A model generated the notes under the pieces. It did no database searches. It was not told the origin of the DNA and was given only the letters and a program-made list of their open reading frames with translations. Below, one piece after another: positions 11,001-19,588 of a stretch of 64,000 nt of DNA. Source of the DNA: Tahibacter amnicola (GTDB taxonomy: Bacteria; Pseudomonadota; Gammaproteobacteria; Xanthomonadales; Rhodanobacteraceae); contig NZ_CP104694.1 in NCBI RefSeq assembly GCF_025398735.1, positions 3,683,001-3,747,000 on the forward strand, given 5' to 3'. How positions within the stretch are numbered: position 1 is the stretch's first letter; each line of letters starts with the position of its first letter. The position numbers were made by a program, and so were the translations under genes.

Positions 11001-12272
11001 ATCTGTGCCGGCGACTCGGTCGAACAGATCGAGCGCCTGCTATCTGCTCGCCAGTTCGACCATCTGCTGTGGTTCGCCCCCGACGTAGACGTCGGCGACG
11101 ATGGCGCGATCGTCCCCAGCCAGGAGGCGGGCGTACTTTCGTTGTTCCGCATCTTCAAGGCCCTGGGCCGGTTGGACTGGTTCGAGCGCGAACTCACGTT
11201 CACGGTCGTCACCCGTCGCGCGCTGCAGGTCTTCGACGACGAACGGGTGTCGCCGCATCATGCCGGCGTGCACGGAATGATCGGCAGCGTCGCCAAGGAG
11301 CTGCCGCTGTGGCGCTTCCGTCTGCTCGACATTGAATCTACCGGCAGTCTCGATCCCCGCGAAATTCTCGCCTTGCCCTGGGACGAGCGGGGCAGGGGCC
11401 TGGCGTTCCGCTGCGACGAATGGTTCCGCCAGGAATTCGCCGATGTCGGCCAGCAGTCGTTCCCGCACGCGGCCTACCGCCACAAGGGCGTCTATGTCGT
11501 GATTGGCGGCGCCGGCGGGCTAGGCGAGGTATGGACGCGGCACATGGTCGCGAACTATGACGCACAGGTGGTCTGGGTGGGCCGTAGACCACTGGATGCC
11601 GCCATCGAAGCCAAGCTCGATGCGATCGCGGCCATGGGCAGACGACCGCACTATTTCTCCGCGGACGCCACCGACGCGGCGGCGCTGACGACAGCCGTCG
11701 CGACCATCCGCGAGCGCTTCCCGCGGATCGACGGCGTGGTCCATTCGGCGTTGGTCCTGCAAGATCAGACCGTGCGTGCGATGGACGAGGCCGTGTTTCG
11801 CCAGAGTCTCGCGGCCAAGGTCGACGTCTGCGTGAACATTGAGCGCGCCTTCGCCGGTCAGGACCTCGATTTCGTGCTGTTCTTCTCGTCGGTAGCGTCA
11901 TTCCACCGCGATGCCGGCCAGTCGAACTACTGCGCCGGCTGCACGTTCAAGGACAGCTTCGCGCAGGCCATGCGCGCACGTCATCCGTACCCGGTCAAGG
12001 TCGTCAACTGGGCCTATTGGGGCAGCGTCGGTGTCGTCACTGACGCGTTCTATCGCAAACGCATGGAAAGCCTGGGAATCGGATCGATCGAGCCGGACGA
12101 AGGCATGCAGGCGCTGGAAGCCTTCGTCGCCTCCGGCATGGATCAGTTGGCGCTGATCAAGGTGATCTCCCAACGCGCGCTCGACGACCTGTGGGTGTCG
12201 GAGGAGGTCCGCTATTACGCGGATCGCCACACAGCGAGCGGGCATGGCGGCGAAACGGCGGTCGCATCGTGA
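8052..12272 (+). CDS. trans-AT polyketide synthase module KS-DH-KR without ACP
   Basis: About 1,406 residues. The ketosynthase starts within a few residues of the N-terminus (IAIIGMAGRFPG); Cys179 in TACSTS, EAHGTGT and KNNIGH give an intact catalytic triad. After an AT-less linker comes a dehydratase (HPLLHANVS; DHVVLEQRVLPG, where the usual Gly of HxxxGxxxxP is Glu; HPAIMD near 10500) and a ketoreductase (GGAGGLG near 11510, SSVAS, Tyr in QSNYCAGC where the usual Asn four residues on is Cys). There is no carrier domain, so it must work on an ACP of another protein, perhaps the free ACP at 7720 or the double-ACP protein at 15710. In-frame ATGs at 8013 and 8034 are possible starts with no better ribosome site. 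Confidence 0.9.
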   Translation: MEKHRSDIAIIGMAGRFPGSTSTHDFWANLCAGRSGITALSAEDLLAHGVSAKTLADPNYVKVAPLLADHDCFDAEFFMVPPRDAEIMDPQHRLLLECAWSALEDAGYAPDTHPGRVGVFAGSGGVVSSHLLSCTEHYADVVGKTGGSWHLGNDKDFVPTRLSYKLNLRGPSVAVQTACSTSLVAVHMACQSIRTGECEMALAGAVSVRTPHVAGYLYESGNIFSADGQVRAFDAGARGVVFGSGVGVVLLKSLQQALADGDCIHAVIKGSAINNDGGQKMSFMATKVDGQLDCMRAALDSAGVSADSIGYVEAHGTGTAMGDPIEILALSRLFRSQTERRQFCAIGSVKNNIGHLDIAAGMASLMKVAMALKFQRIPPCVNYTTPNPKIDFENSPFHVNTASIEWPQADTPRRAAINCLGIGGTNAFMVLEEPPQRPLPPRVAAVPRIVVLSAKTEAALWRKVADLVAWLEAGRGEHLDDIAFTLATGRSLFANRCVLVVSDVGDLIAKLGRLNRHRRAPDCFVGIDLDHSGNAMPGLDEFASFLVQQVLGGLPAEEVHGKLLALADLYCRGAKLSLDALYAGSGARRIALPTYPFEKRRFAIPERPAGTRPEPVAAAKPSILHPLLHANVSDVSGLIFASEFNGEEFFLHDHVVLEQRVLPGVAYVEMVRAAAALALPGDRTRTLEFKDHAWIQPVVVDDAFALTVVLHDYGEDEEGGHWLEYDILSESGGETPHARGTVRCSAKAIDVEPVDIAMVGKAIEGVNCDRNALYARFEALGLRYGRTMQGITELRSDGDEVIARLRLPGASDPRFGLHPAIMDAAMQCTVCLLAGVDGEGGTAVMPFAFDDLIVYGGTTDEMWAWVRRAPGAPVAGMPSLDIDLFDNQGLPRVRIRGLVSRTVASAPNVALTRAVAAAPAFARAGATPATSSALHALVPIWNPVRFGRDTVTPAPGERHLLLGGDEALFAWLRAAPIELQHQPICAGDSVEQIERLLSARQFDHLLWFAPDVDVGDDGAIVPSQEAGVLSLFRIFKALGRLDWFERELTFTVVTRRALQVFDDERVSPHHAGVHGMIGSVAKELPLWRFRLLDIESTGSLDPREILALPWDERGRGLAFRCDEWFRQEFADVGQQSFPHAAYRHKGVYVVIGGAGGLGEVWTRHMVANYDAQVVWVGRRPLDAAIEAKLDAIAAMGRRPHYFSADATDAAALTTAVATIRERFPRIDGVVHSALVLQDQTVRAMDEAVFRQSLAAKVDVCVNIERAFAGQDLDFVLFFSSVASFHRDAGQSNYCAGCTFKDSFAQAMRARHPYPVKVVNWAYWGSVGVVTDAFYRKRMESLGIGSIEPDEGMQALEAFVASGMDQLALIKVISQRALDDLWVSEEVRYYADRHTASGHGGETAVAS

Positions 12273-12466
12273 ACCGAACGCACACAAACGCGCTGGACGT
12301 GGAATCGCCTTCCCGGTACGCCACGTCCGCGTTCGACGCCAGCCAGCTACTCGCCGTTGCCGAGGGCTCGCGTTTCAGCCTCCTGGAAGACAGGGAATCG
12401 CCGTATGCGGTCGAGGACGAATTCGAACACGTGCCAGGCTGCCCCACGCCGCTGCAAACGCGATCA

Positions 12467-14002
12467 ATGAAGACGGTGGCGATTTCCCTGCTGGCCCTCG
12501 GGGTGGCCTTCGGTGCCTGTGCGCAGTCGCCAGAGCCCGTGGCTGATCAGGGCAGCGATTTCCTCGAGGGCGTCGTTATCGATCCACCTACGGAGACGTC
12601 GCCGGCAGCACCGGCCGCGAGCAGTGACACGGCCCCCGCGGCATCGCTGCCGGGGCAGGGCACCGACGCAACCGCCGACCTTGATGACCTCGAAATCGAT
12701 ATCGATTCGAACGTGGACCACGACGGGAACGCTATTCCGGACGCGCCGGCACCGCGCGCCGATGGCGAGCGCACGGCGGATGGCCCGGTGGCCCTGGGTC
12801 AGGAGCCCGATGGACCGGCACCGGCAACGGAAGACGGCGTGCTCTCCGCCTGGCTGGATCCTCTGCGCGTCAGTCTGAAGCACGAAACATCGTACAAGTT
12901 CGCCTCGCCGAAGCGGGTGGTGAACAACCGGTCGTCTGTCCGAGTGGAATATTCCAAACCGTTGACCAGCAATCTGTACCTGCGCCTGGATACGAAGCTC
13001 AATCTGCACCAGAGCAACGATCACCGCGCCAAGGCAAAGGACGAGGATCTTTTTCGCGAACTGGTCACGCGCGAAGCCTACCTGCAGAACAGCTTCGGCA
13101 ATACCAGTTTCCGGATCGGCTACCAGATCCTGCCGTGGGGCGTTTCGGAGGGCGGCGCGATCACCGACGAAGTGAGTCCCCGCAACAGCGCGGAGTTCTT
13201 CTTCATCCCGCTGGAGGAGTCCCGGGTCGGCCAGCCGATGCTCGTCACGGACCACTTCGGCGACGCCGGCCAGTGGACCGCGTTTTTCGTGCCGAAGCCC
13301 GGCTACAACAAGTATCCGGATCGCGGGTCCGAGTACGACATTCCCGGTGCCTTCGACAAGAACGCGCCGGACGATGACTGGGACAACGCCGGCACTTACG
13401 AATTCGGAGCGCGGTGGAAGCGCTCGTTCGGCAAGAACGACATCAGCCTGATGGCGGCGCGGCTGATAGACAACGATTACCTGGTGCGCCAGCAGCGATT
13501 CCGCATGTACGGACTCACCGCCAATGTCGCGATCGACAACCTGCTGCTGCGCGCGGAAGTGGCGCTGAAGCAGCCACGCGCGTACTTCGCGCGTCCGGCT
13601 GGCGCCAGCGACGTGTCGATCGTCGAGAGCGACCAGTTCGACTCGAGCTTCGGCTTCGACTATTCACCGGGTGGCCGGGCACTTACCTACAGCGCCGAAG
13701 TCGTCTTGAGCCGTCTGCTCGACTGGCGCAACGACATCGTGGGACGCGAGCGGGATGAATACTCGTTGGTGGGGTCGGTGAGAAACCGCTTCTTCAACGA
13801 CGACCTGACCCTGAGCTGGCTCACCATCTATTCCAAGCCGTACACGCGCTTCCAGCACAGGTTTCTCAGTTCCTACCTGATCGACGACCACTCCACGGTC
13901 TATTTCGAATTGTTCTTTCCCCAGGAACGGGATGAACGCAGCGGAACCTGGCCGTATCGCGACCAGAAGCAGTTCGTCATTCGATATCAATATCAATTCT
14001 AG
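12467..14002 (+). CDS. outer-membrane beta-barrel protein (DUF1302-like), putative exporter partner
   Basis: 511 residues with a clear signal peptide (MKTVAISLLALGVAFG, cut near ACAQ), a low-complexity Pro/Ala/Asp linker, and a long stretch of alternating aromatic beta-strand sequence ending in YQYQF, the terminal Phe expected of an outer-membrane barrel. The pattern resembles DUF1302-type proteins that accompany RND/MMPL exporters. Inserted between PKS genes, it probably forms the outer-membrane route for the product together with the RND protein at 19589. The frame stays open upstream to GTG 12269, which overlaps the PKS stop, but that would bury the signal peptide. Confidence 0.8.
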   Translation: MKTVAISLLALGVAFGACAQSPEPVADQGSDFLEGVVIDPPTETSPAAPAASSDTAPAASLPGQGTDATADLDDLEIDIDSNVDHDGNAIPDAPAPRADGERTADGPVALGQEPDGPAPATEDGVLSAWLDPLRVSLKHETSYKFASPKRVVNNRSSVRVEYSKPLTSNLYLRLDTKLNLHQSNDHRAKAKDEDLFRELVTREAYLQNSFGNTSFRIGYQILPWGVSEGGAITDEVSPRNSAEFFFIPLEESRVGQPMLVTDHFGDAGQWTAFFVPKPGYNKYPDRGSEYDIPGAFDKNAPDDDWDNAGTYEFGARWKRSFGKNDISLMAARLIDNDYLVRQQRFRMYGLTANVAIDNLLLRAEVALKQPRAYFARPAGASDVSIVESDQFDSSFGFDYSPGGRALTYSAEVVLSRLLDWRNDIVGRERDEYSLVGSVRNRFFNDDLTLSWLTIYSKPYTRFQHRFLSSYLIDDHSTVYFELFFPQERDERSGTWPYRDQKQFVIRYQYQF

Positions 14003-14012
14003 TGGCCGCGAG

Positions 14013-15713
14013 ATGGATAACGCCATGCAGATGTCCGTTGAAGACGTGTCGAGAAGAATCCTCTCGAAAGAGATGTACAAGCAGGATGCCATGCGCCTGT
14101 TCCAGTCACTGGACAAGGAGTCGCAGCGGCAGGTGCTCGCGATCGTCCGGCGTGCGGGCGGTAACCCGCCGGTGCACGACGGCAAGGGTGCGGCGCGGCC
14201 CCTGGCGGTGCTCGACCAGCGCCACCTCACCGACGAGCATCGCGCCTGGATCGCCGCTCTGGCCGAGAAGTACGAGCGCTTCGTGCCGAAGTCCAAGGCC
14301 AATGCCCTGGAAAACGCGATCCATTTCGTCGACCAGCGTCGCGCCTTCCACCCGGCCAAGGAGCTGAAGAAGCTCCACTTCCCGATCACCTGCACCAAGG
14401 CCGAAGGCGCCTACATCCACGACGTCGACGGCAACAGGTACATCGACATCTCTGGTGGCAGGGGCGCGAACCTGTTCGGGCACCGCGCCCCGTTCCTGGT
14501 CGATGCGCTCAAGCACAGCCTGGACCAGGGCGCCCCGCTGGCGGGCTGTTCCGACAAGATCTTCCGGGCCTGCTCGATGTTCTGTGAGGTGACGGGCCAC
14601 GAACGCGCACTGTTCACGCACTCGGGCACGGAGGCGGTGATCTTCGCTATACGCATCGCACGCGCGGCGACCGGGCGCAGGTCGATCGTTCTTTTCGGCG
14701 ACAGCCATCAAGGTCTCCCGGATACCGCAGCGGACATCCTGCAGGACTTCGCCGACCAGATCATCGTGCTGGAGTATGGCGACATGGCGTCGCTTGACAC
14801 GATCGAGCAGTGCGCCGGCGAGATCGCCACCGTGTTGGTGGAGCCGGTGCAATCCCGTCATCCGTACAAGAAGCCCGTGGAATTCCTCAAGGCACTTCGC
14901 CAGTTGACGATCGAGAAGGACATCGCGCTGATCGTCGACGAGACGATCACCGGTTTTCGCGTCGGTCCACGGGGTGCACAGGGGTTGTTCGGCATCCAGG
15001 CGGATATGGCGACGTACGGCAAGATCCCCGGCGGCGGGCTGCCGTCCGGAGCCGTTGCCGGCGTCGCGAAATACATGGACCTCGTCGACGACGGCAGCTG
15101 GCGGTTCGACGACGACAGCCTGCCGAAGTCCAAGCGCGCCGACATGGCCGGCAGCCATTCGCAGAACTCGCTGGAGATCGCCGCGATTCTGGCCGTCCTG
15201 GAAGAAATCAAGAAGCGCTGCGGCGACGGGATTCCGTCGTACGACTTCCAGCGCGATCTCGAGGAGAAGACATCGCGGCTGGCCGACGTGCTGAACACGT
15301 TCTTTGGCAAAGAGCGCCTACCGGTGTTCATCGACACATTCGGTTCGTTGTTCCGTTTCCGCTTTCTCGACAGCGACTGGAGCGTGACGGAAGCGCTGTT
15401 CTTCATCCTGCTGCGCATGGAATGCGTGGAGACCACTATCCAGGGCAACTGCTTCCTGACCACGGCCCACACCGACGAGGACATCGACGCGGTGATCGCC
15501 GGCGTGAAGGCGAGCCTGTCGACCCTCAAGCACAGCGGATTCTTCCGCGAAGCCGACGAGAAGCCGAGGCTGGACGCGACAGCGCTGCCTGAATCCACTG
15601 CGCTCGCGCCGCCGCAGCCCGGCAACGCCTCGCCAAGCAACGAAATGGAGCGCCTCAGGGCGCTGCTCGCCGCCGACCTCACGTTGGCAGAAGAATCCGG
15701 GAGTGTGAGATGA
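14013..15713 (+). CDS. PLP-dependent class III aminotransferase (PKS-associated, HemL-like)
   Basis: 566 residues, longer than glutamate-1-semialdehyde aminomutases (about 430) because of an N-terminal helical extension of about 115 residues and a Pro/Ala-rich C-terminal tail. The fold-type I core shows HSGTEA, VDETITGFR and the PLP lysine K337 in TYGKIPGGG. Aminotransferase domains of this kind are built into NRPS/PKS proteins (mycosubtilin, iturin), where they place a beta-amine on a carrier-bound keto-acyl chain; here it is a separate protein. It overlaps the ACP-KS-ACP-TE gene by ATGA, so it probably acts on the chain held by that protein. Confidence 0.87.
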   Translation: MDNAMQMSVEDVSRRILSKEMYKQDAMRLFQSLDKESQRQVLAIVRRAGGNPPVHDGKGAARPLAVLDQRHLTDEHRAWIAALAEKYERFVPKSKANALENAIHFVDQRRAFHPAKELKKLHFPITCTKAEGAYIHDVDGNRYIDISGGRGANLFGHRAPFLVDALKHSLDQGAPLAGCSDKIFRACSMFCEVTGHERALFTHSGTEAVIFAIRIARAATGRRSIVLFGDSHQGLPDTAADILQDFADQIIVLEYGDMASLDTIEQCAGEIATVLVEPVQSRHPYKKPVEFLKALRQLTIEKDIALIVDETITGFRVGPRGAQGLFGIQADMATYGKIPGGGLPSGAVAGVAKYMDLVDDGSWRFDDDSLPKSKRADMAGSHSQNSLEIAAILAVLEEIKKRCGDGIPSYDFQRDLEEKTSRLADVLNTFFGKERLPVFIDTFGSLFRFRFLDSDWSVTEALFFILLRMECVETTIQGNCFLTTAHTDEDIDAVIAGVKASLSTLKHSGFFREADEKPRLDATALPESTALAPPQPGNASPSNEMERLRALLAADLTLAEESGSVR

Positions 15714-18700
15714 GCGCTGTCGCGGAACCGACACTGCTGGACACGATCGTGAGAACGGTCGCGTCCACCCTGAAAATCCCGGTCGAACGGCTGGATGTCG
15801 ACGCTGACTTCGATTCGTTCGGCATGGACTCGATCATCGCGATCGAACTGATGACGAACCTGAGCAAAACGCTCAAGGCGTCGGTCACGCCGGCGCAGCT
15901 GACGGCGGTGAACTCGATCAGAGAGCTGGCCGGCATCATCGACGGGGCGACGCGCGAGACGCTGTCCGCGCCGGCGCTGAAGACACAGCCGACCGCCGCC
16001 ATGCCGACCGCCGTGACCACGCTGTCAGCTGCGCCGGTCGTGGGGGGCGCAGCAGCCCCACGCCGCCGTCCGGAAGTGCGGCGGCAACCGGCCGGAAGCC
16101 TCGGGCGCATGCTGGCTTTCGTCCGCGGCGAATACGGACTGGACCTGCGCGGCGAGCGCTTCACATCCAAGCAGTCGCTGATCGATCATCTGCTGGAGCA
16201 CCACGCCGACGCACTCTCGCACTATTACGGTCTGTCCAGCGACGAGCGCAGCGCCGAGGCGCCCGAAGTGCAGGCGGTCGCGCTGCCAACCGGTAACCCG
16301 GGGATCGCGGTCGTCGGCATGGCCTGCGCGTTCGCGGACGCCAAGACCCCGGAAGCACTGTGGCATAACCTGATCGAACAGCGCTCGCTGATCGCGCCGC
16401 TGAAGCGAAACCGCTGGGGCGCTACCGACGCAAATGCTGCGCCACGCTGGGGCGCGCTGATCGATGAGGTCGATCGGTTCGACGCCCCCTTCTTCGGCCT
16501 CAGCGAAGCCGAAGCCCGGCTGTGCGACCCGCAGGAACGCCTGGTGATGCAGGCGGTCTACCACGCGCTGCAGCACGCCGGCCTGCGCGCGGACAAGCTG
16601 CGCGGTACGCGCACGGGACTCTTCCTCGGTTATGCGTACGCCGAGTACGAGCACCACCTGCGTCGCAATCTGCCCCACGTCCCCAACGCTCCGCCGCTCA
16701 GCTCGTCCAGCCCGATCTACTACCTCGCCAATCGCATCTCGTTCCTGTACGACTTCAAGGGACCGAGCGAAGTGGTCAACGCCAGTTGCGCCTCGTCCGC
16801 GCTGGCGATCCACCGCGCCTGTCAATCGTTGGCGCAGGGCGAGTGCGACGTGGCGATCTGCGGCGGCGTGTCGCTCAATCTCTTCGAAGGCGACTACGCG
16901 GCGATCGCGCGCTACGGATTGCTATCGCCCGACGGCAGCTGTGGCGTGTTCGACGACGCCGCGAACGGCTTCACCCGCAGCGAAGGCCTCGGCCTGCTGG
17001 TACTCACGCGGCTGGACGATGCCGAGCGCGACAACCGTCGCATCTTTGCCAAGGTCGTCGCCAGCCACCAGAACAACCGCGGCCGTGCCAGCTTCATCTC
17101 CGAGATCAAGCACGAAGCCATCACCCAGCTGATCGCCGAGTGCTACGAAAAGCACACCATCGCGCCGAACTCGGTCCATTACATCGAAGTCCACGGGTAT
17201 GCCACGAAGTGGGGCGATTCCTTCGAGTTCGAAGGCATCAAGAACGCATTCGGTGCGCCGGCCACCGGCCAGAAACATTGTGCGCTCGGCAGCATCAAGG
17301 GCTACATCGGCCATACCGAGCCGGCCAGCGGCGTAGCCAGCGCGATGAAGGTCGCGCTGTCGCTGTACCACAAGCAGTTCCCCGCGACGATCACCAAGAA
17401 GACACTCAACACCTTCATCGACATCGAATCCAGTGCGCATCCGCTGTACATCGCCGACCGTGCGCTGCCGTTCGACACGCTGCGCCACGGCGACGAACCG
17501 ATCCGTGCGGGCGTCAATTCCTTCTCCGACAGCGGTGTGAACGTGCACCTGCTGTTCGAGGAGTACCGCACCGACCATCGCGTCACGCGCACGGAGCACA
17601 GCGGTCGGCAGCTATTCGTCTTCTCGGGACGTACGCGCGAATCCCTGCAGGAATCACTGGCCCTTGCGCGCGAATCCCTGCAGGAATCCCTCGCTTTCTA
17701 CTCCAGTCACATGGGCAAGCAGGAGCCCGCGCCGGCACTGGAAGACCTGGCCTACACCCTGCAGCTGGCGACCGTGCCGATGGAGCATCGTCTCGCGATC
17801 ATAGCCGCCAGCCACAAGGAGCTGCTCGAGGCCTTGGCGCGTGCAGGGAAACTTCTGGATAGCAACAAGCCGGCGGACGGCAATGGTCCGATCTTCATCG
17901 GTGGCCCGCAGGAGCGCGACAACGCGCGTGTCTTCGACGTGATCAAGTCGCAGATCGGCGAGGACAAGCTGCTCGACAACCTGCGCAAAGGCATGCTCAA
18001 GGATATCGCGCTGCTGTGGGTTGGCGGCATCGACATGCCCTGGGACCGCCATTGGCGCGACGTGGTCATGACTCGCCGCCGCAGCGCGCAGGCGTTGCCC
18101 CAGGTGGTCGACATTCCCCCGTACCCGTTCGCCAAGAACCGCTACTGGCTGGATTTCGACGACACGAATACGCTGCACGTGGAAATTCCCACCGTAGCAA
18201 GACCCCGGAACACAACGAGCGACTCCGGCGCCAGTAGTGCGCCCGAGGTCGTGCGCGAGTGGCGCTTCGTCGATGCGCTCGCTGACGGTGAAAAGGCGGA
18301 AACGCTCGATGCAGAGGACAAGATCATTCGCTTCCTCGCGCAGGAAACCGCCGGATTGCTACGCATGCCGCGCGCAGAGGTGGATACCCGCCTGAGCTTT
18401 CACGAGCTCGGTTTCGATTCGGTCGGAATGGCCTCGTTGATCCAGAAAGTGATCAGCCTGCTCGGAGAGAACCTCTCCCCGAAGGTCGTGTTCGACTTCC
18501 CGGGCATCGAGCTGCTCGGCCGCCATCTGGCCGAAACCTATCGGACCAGGATCGATAGTATCCACGTCCTCGGCAAGGCCGCCGCGTCCACCCCTGTTAC
18601 GCGCGCGAAGCCGCAGCAGACGCCTGCGCCGAAAACTGATCTCGAATCGTGGTTCGTGAGCCGGGACTCGGTTGCCGATGACCTTCTGGTGAAGATGCAG

Positions 18701-19453
18701 ACCAATGCCTCGGGAACGCCGGTCTTTGCCGTGCCGGGTGCCGACGGCAGCGTCCTCTCACTGCAGACCTTGAGCCGTGCGATGGCCGGCGTCCGTCCCA
18801 TGTTCGGGTTGGAAGGCGTCGGGCTGGACGGCAAGCGTGAACCGCCCGATTCCATACAGGCGATGGCCGAAGCCAACGTCGCCGCTCTTGCGGGCTTGCG
18901 GGACTGCCGCGCGTTGAGCCTGCTCGGCTATTCCAATGGCGCGGTCGTCGCTTTCGAGATGGCGCACCAGTTGCTGAAGAAGAACATCTCGGTCGAGCGT
19001 CTGGTGCTGGTAGATGGCCGTTGCCCGGCATCCACCAGCCGCGTTCTCACGGATGAAATTGCCAAGGTCTTCGGCAATCTGATCACGGCGTTCCGCGGCG
19101 AGTGTCCGCTGGATCCCGACGAATTCCGCACCGTCCCCGAAGACCAGCGCGCTGGCTATCTCTTCGCACTCATCCGGCGCAACAGTATCTGGATGTCCGA
19201 AAGTCACTTCATGCTCGCTTATCGGCTTTCGGTCGCCAGCGAGAACGCCTGCCGCAGCTATCGTCCGAAGAAGCTGCCGAAATCCGTCGAGACGGTGGTC
19301 GTCCGTGCGACACGAAACAACGGCGACCTTCCGCCCTCATTGGGGTGGAACAAGTTCCTGGCCAAGCCTGCCGTGTGCATCGATGTCGACGCGGATCATT
19401 TGTCCGTCGTCGGCGCGGAGGGCAGTGCGGTGATCGCGAGGATCTTCCAATGA
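15710..19453 (+). CDS. polyketide synthase ACP-KS-ACP-thioesterase (termination module)
   Basis: 1,247 residues. Order seen: ACP (GMDSI, residues about 5-80), ketosynthase (about 195-615), a second ACP (GFDSV, about 870-945) and a type I thioesterase (about 1000-1247; GYSNG with nucleophile S1075). The KS has Cys360 in ASCASS in place of TACSSS and HGYATKWGD in place of HGTGTxxGD; the His residues are kept, so it may still condense or only transfer. The thioesterase makes this the last protein of the line, releasing the product by hydrolysis or cyclisation. Start overlaps the aminotransferase stop (ATGA), indicating coupled translation. Confidence 0.92.
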   Translation: MSAVAEPTLLDTIVRTVASTLKIPVERLDVDADFDSFGMDSIIAIELMTNLSKTLKASVTPAQLTAVNSIRELAGIIDGATRETLSAPALKTQPTAAMPTAVTTLSAAPVVGGAAAPRRRPEVRRQPAGSLGRMLAFVRGEYGLDLRGERFTSKQSLIDHLLEHHADALSHYYGLSSDERSAEAPEVQAVALPTGNPGIAVVGMACAFADAKTPEALWHNLIEQRSLIAPLKRNRWGATDANAAPRWGALIDEVDRFDAPFFGLSEAEARLCDPQERLVMQAVYHALQHAGLRADKLRGTRTGLFLGYAYAEYEHHLRRNLPHVPNAPPLSSSSPIYYLANRISFLYDFKGPSEVVNASCASSALAIHRACQSLAQGECDVAICGGVSLNLFEGDYAAIARYGLLSPDGSCGVFDDAANGFTRSEGLGLLVLTRLDDAERDNRRIFAKVVASHQNNRGRASFISEIKHEAITQLIAECYEKHTIAPNSVHYIEVHGYATKWGDSFEFEGIKNAFGAPATGQKHCALGSIKGYIGHTEPASGVASAMKVALSLYHKQFPATITKKTLNTFIDIESSAHPLYIADRALPFDTLRHGDEPIRAGVNSFSDSGVNVHLLFEEYRTDHRVTRTEHSGRQLFVFSGRTRESLQESLALARESLQESLAFYSSHMGKQEPAPALEDLAYTLQLATVPMEHRLAIIAASHKELLEALARAGKLLDSNKPADGNGPIFIGGPQERDNARVFDVIKSQIGEDKLLDNLRKGMLKDIALLWVGGIDMPWDRHWRDVVMTRRRSAQALPQVVDIPPYPFAKNRYWLDFDDTNTLHVEIPTVARPRNTTSDSGASSAPEVVREWRFVDALADGEKAETLDAEDKIIRFLAQETAGLLRMPRAEVDTRLSFHELGFDSVGMASLIQKVISLLGENLSPKVVFDFPGIELLGRHLAETYRTRIDSIHVLGKAAASTPVTRAKPQQTPAPKTDLESWFVSRDSVADDLLVKMQTNASGTPVFAVPGADGSVLSLQTLSRAMAGVRPMFGLEGVGLDGKREPPDSIQAMAEANVAALAGLRDCRALSLLGYSNGAVVAFEMAHQLLKKNISVERLVLVDGRCPASTSRVLTDEIAKVFGNLITAFRGECPLDPDEFRTVPEDQRAGYLFALIRRNSIWMSESHFMLAYRLSVASENACRSYRPKKLPKSVETVVVRATRNNGDLPPSLGWNKFLAKPAVCIDVDADHLSVVGAEGSAVIARIFQ
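17635..17700 (+). repeat. 33-bp in-frame tandem duplication inside the PKS gene
   Basis: Two adjacent 33-base copies (17635-17667 and 17668-17700) encode RESLQESLA twice in the linker after the ketosynthase. They differ at only a few bases, so the duplication is fairly recent. It lies in a helical linker, not a catalytic part. Confidence 0.85.
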
Positions 19454-19454
19454 A

Positions 19455-19478
19455 CCGCCGGCCTCTCGTGACCGGCGG
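19455..19478 (+). terminator. GC-rich hairpin after the thioesterase gene
   Basis: CCGCCGG and CCGGCGG (19455-19461, 19472-19478) form a perfect 7-bp stem with a 10-base loop directly after the PKS stop codon. No T-run follows, so it is at most an attenuator or an mRNA-end stabiliser. Confidence 0.35.
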
Positions 19479-19588
19479 CACGGGCCGGGCCCGAAACGCT
19501 TTGCCGCGTCGAATCCAACACCAGCCTGCCTTTGCACGGGCGTCGAGCCTGCGCAAGGTAATCATCATGACCAATAGGAAGTGCACTC

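Noticed and set aside
12269-12466. N-terminal extension of the barrel protein from GTG 12269
   Set aside because: It would place 66 residues before a clear signal peptide, so the ATG at 12467 is preferred.
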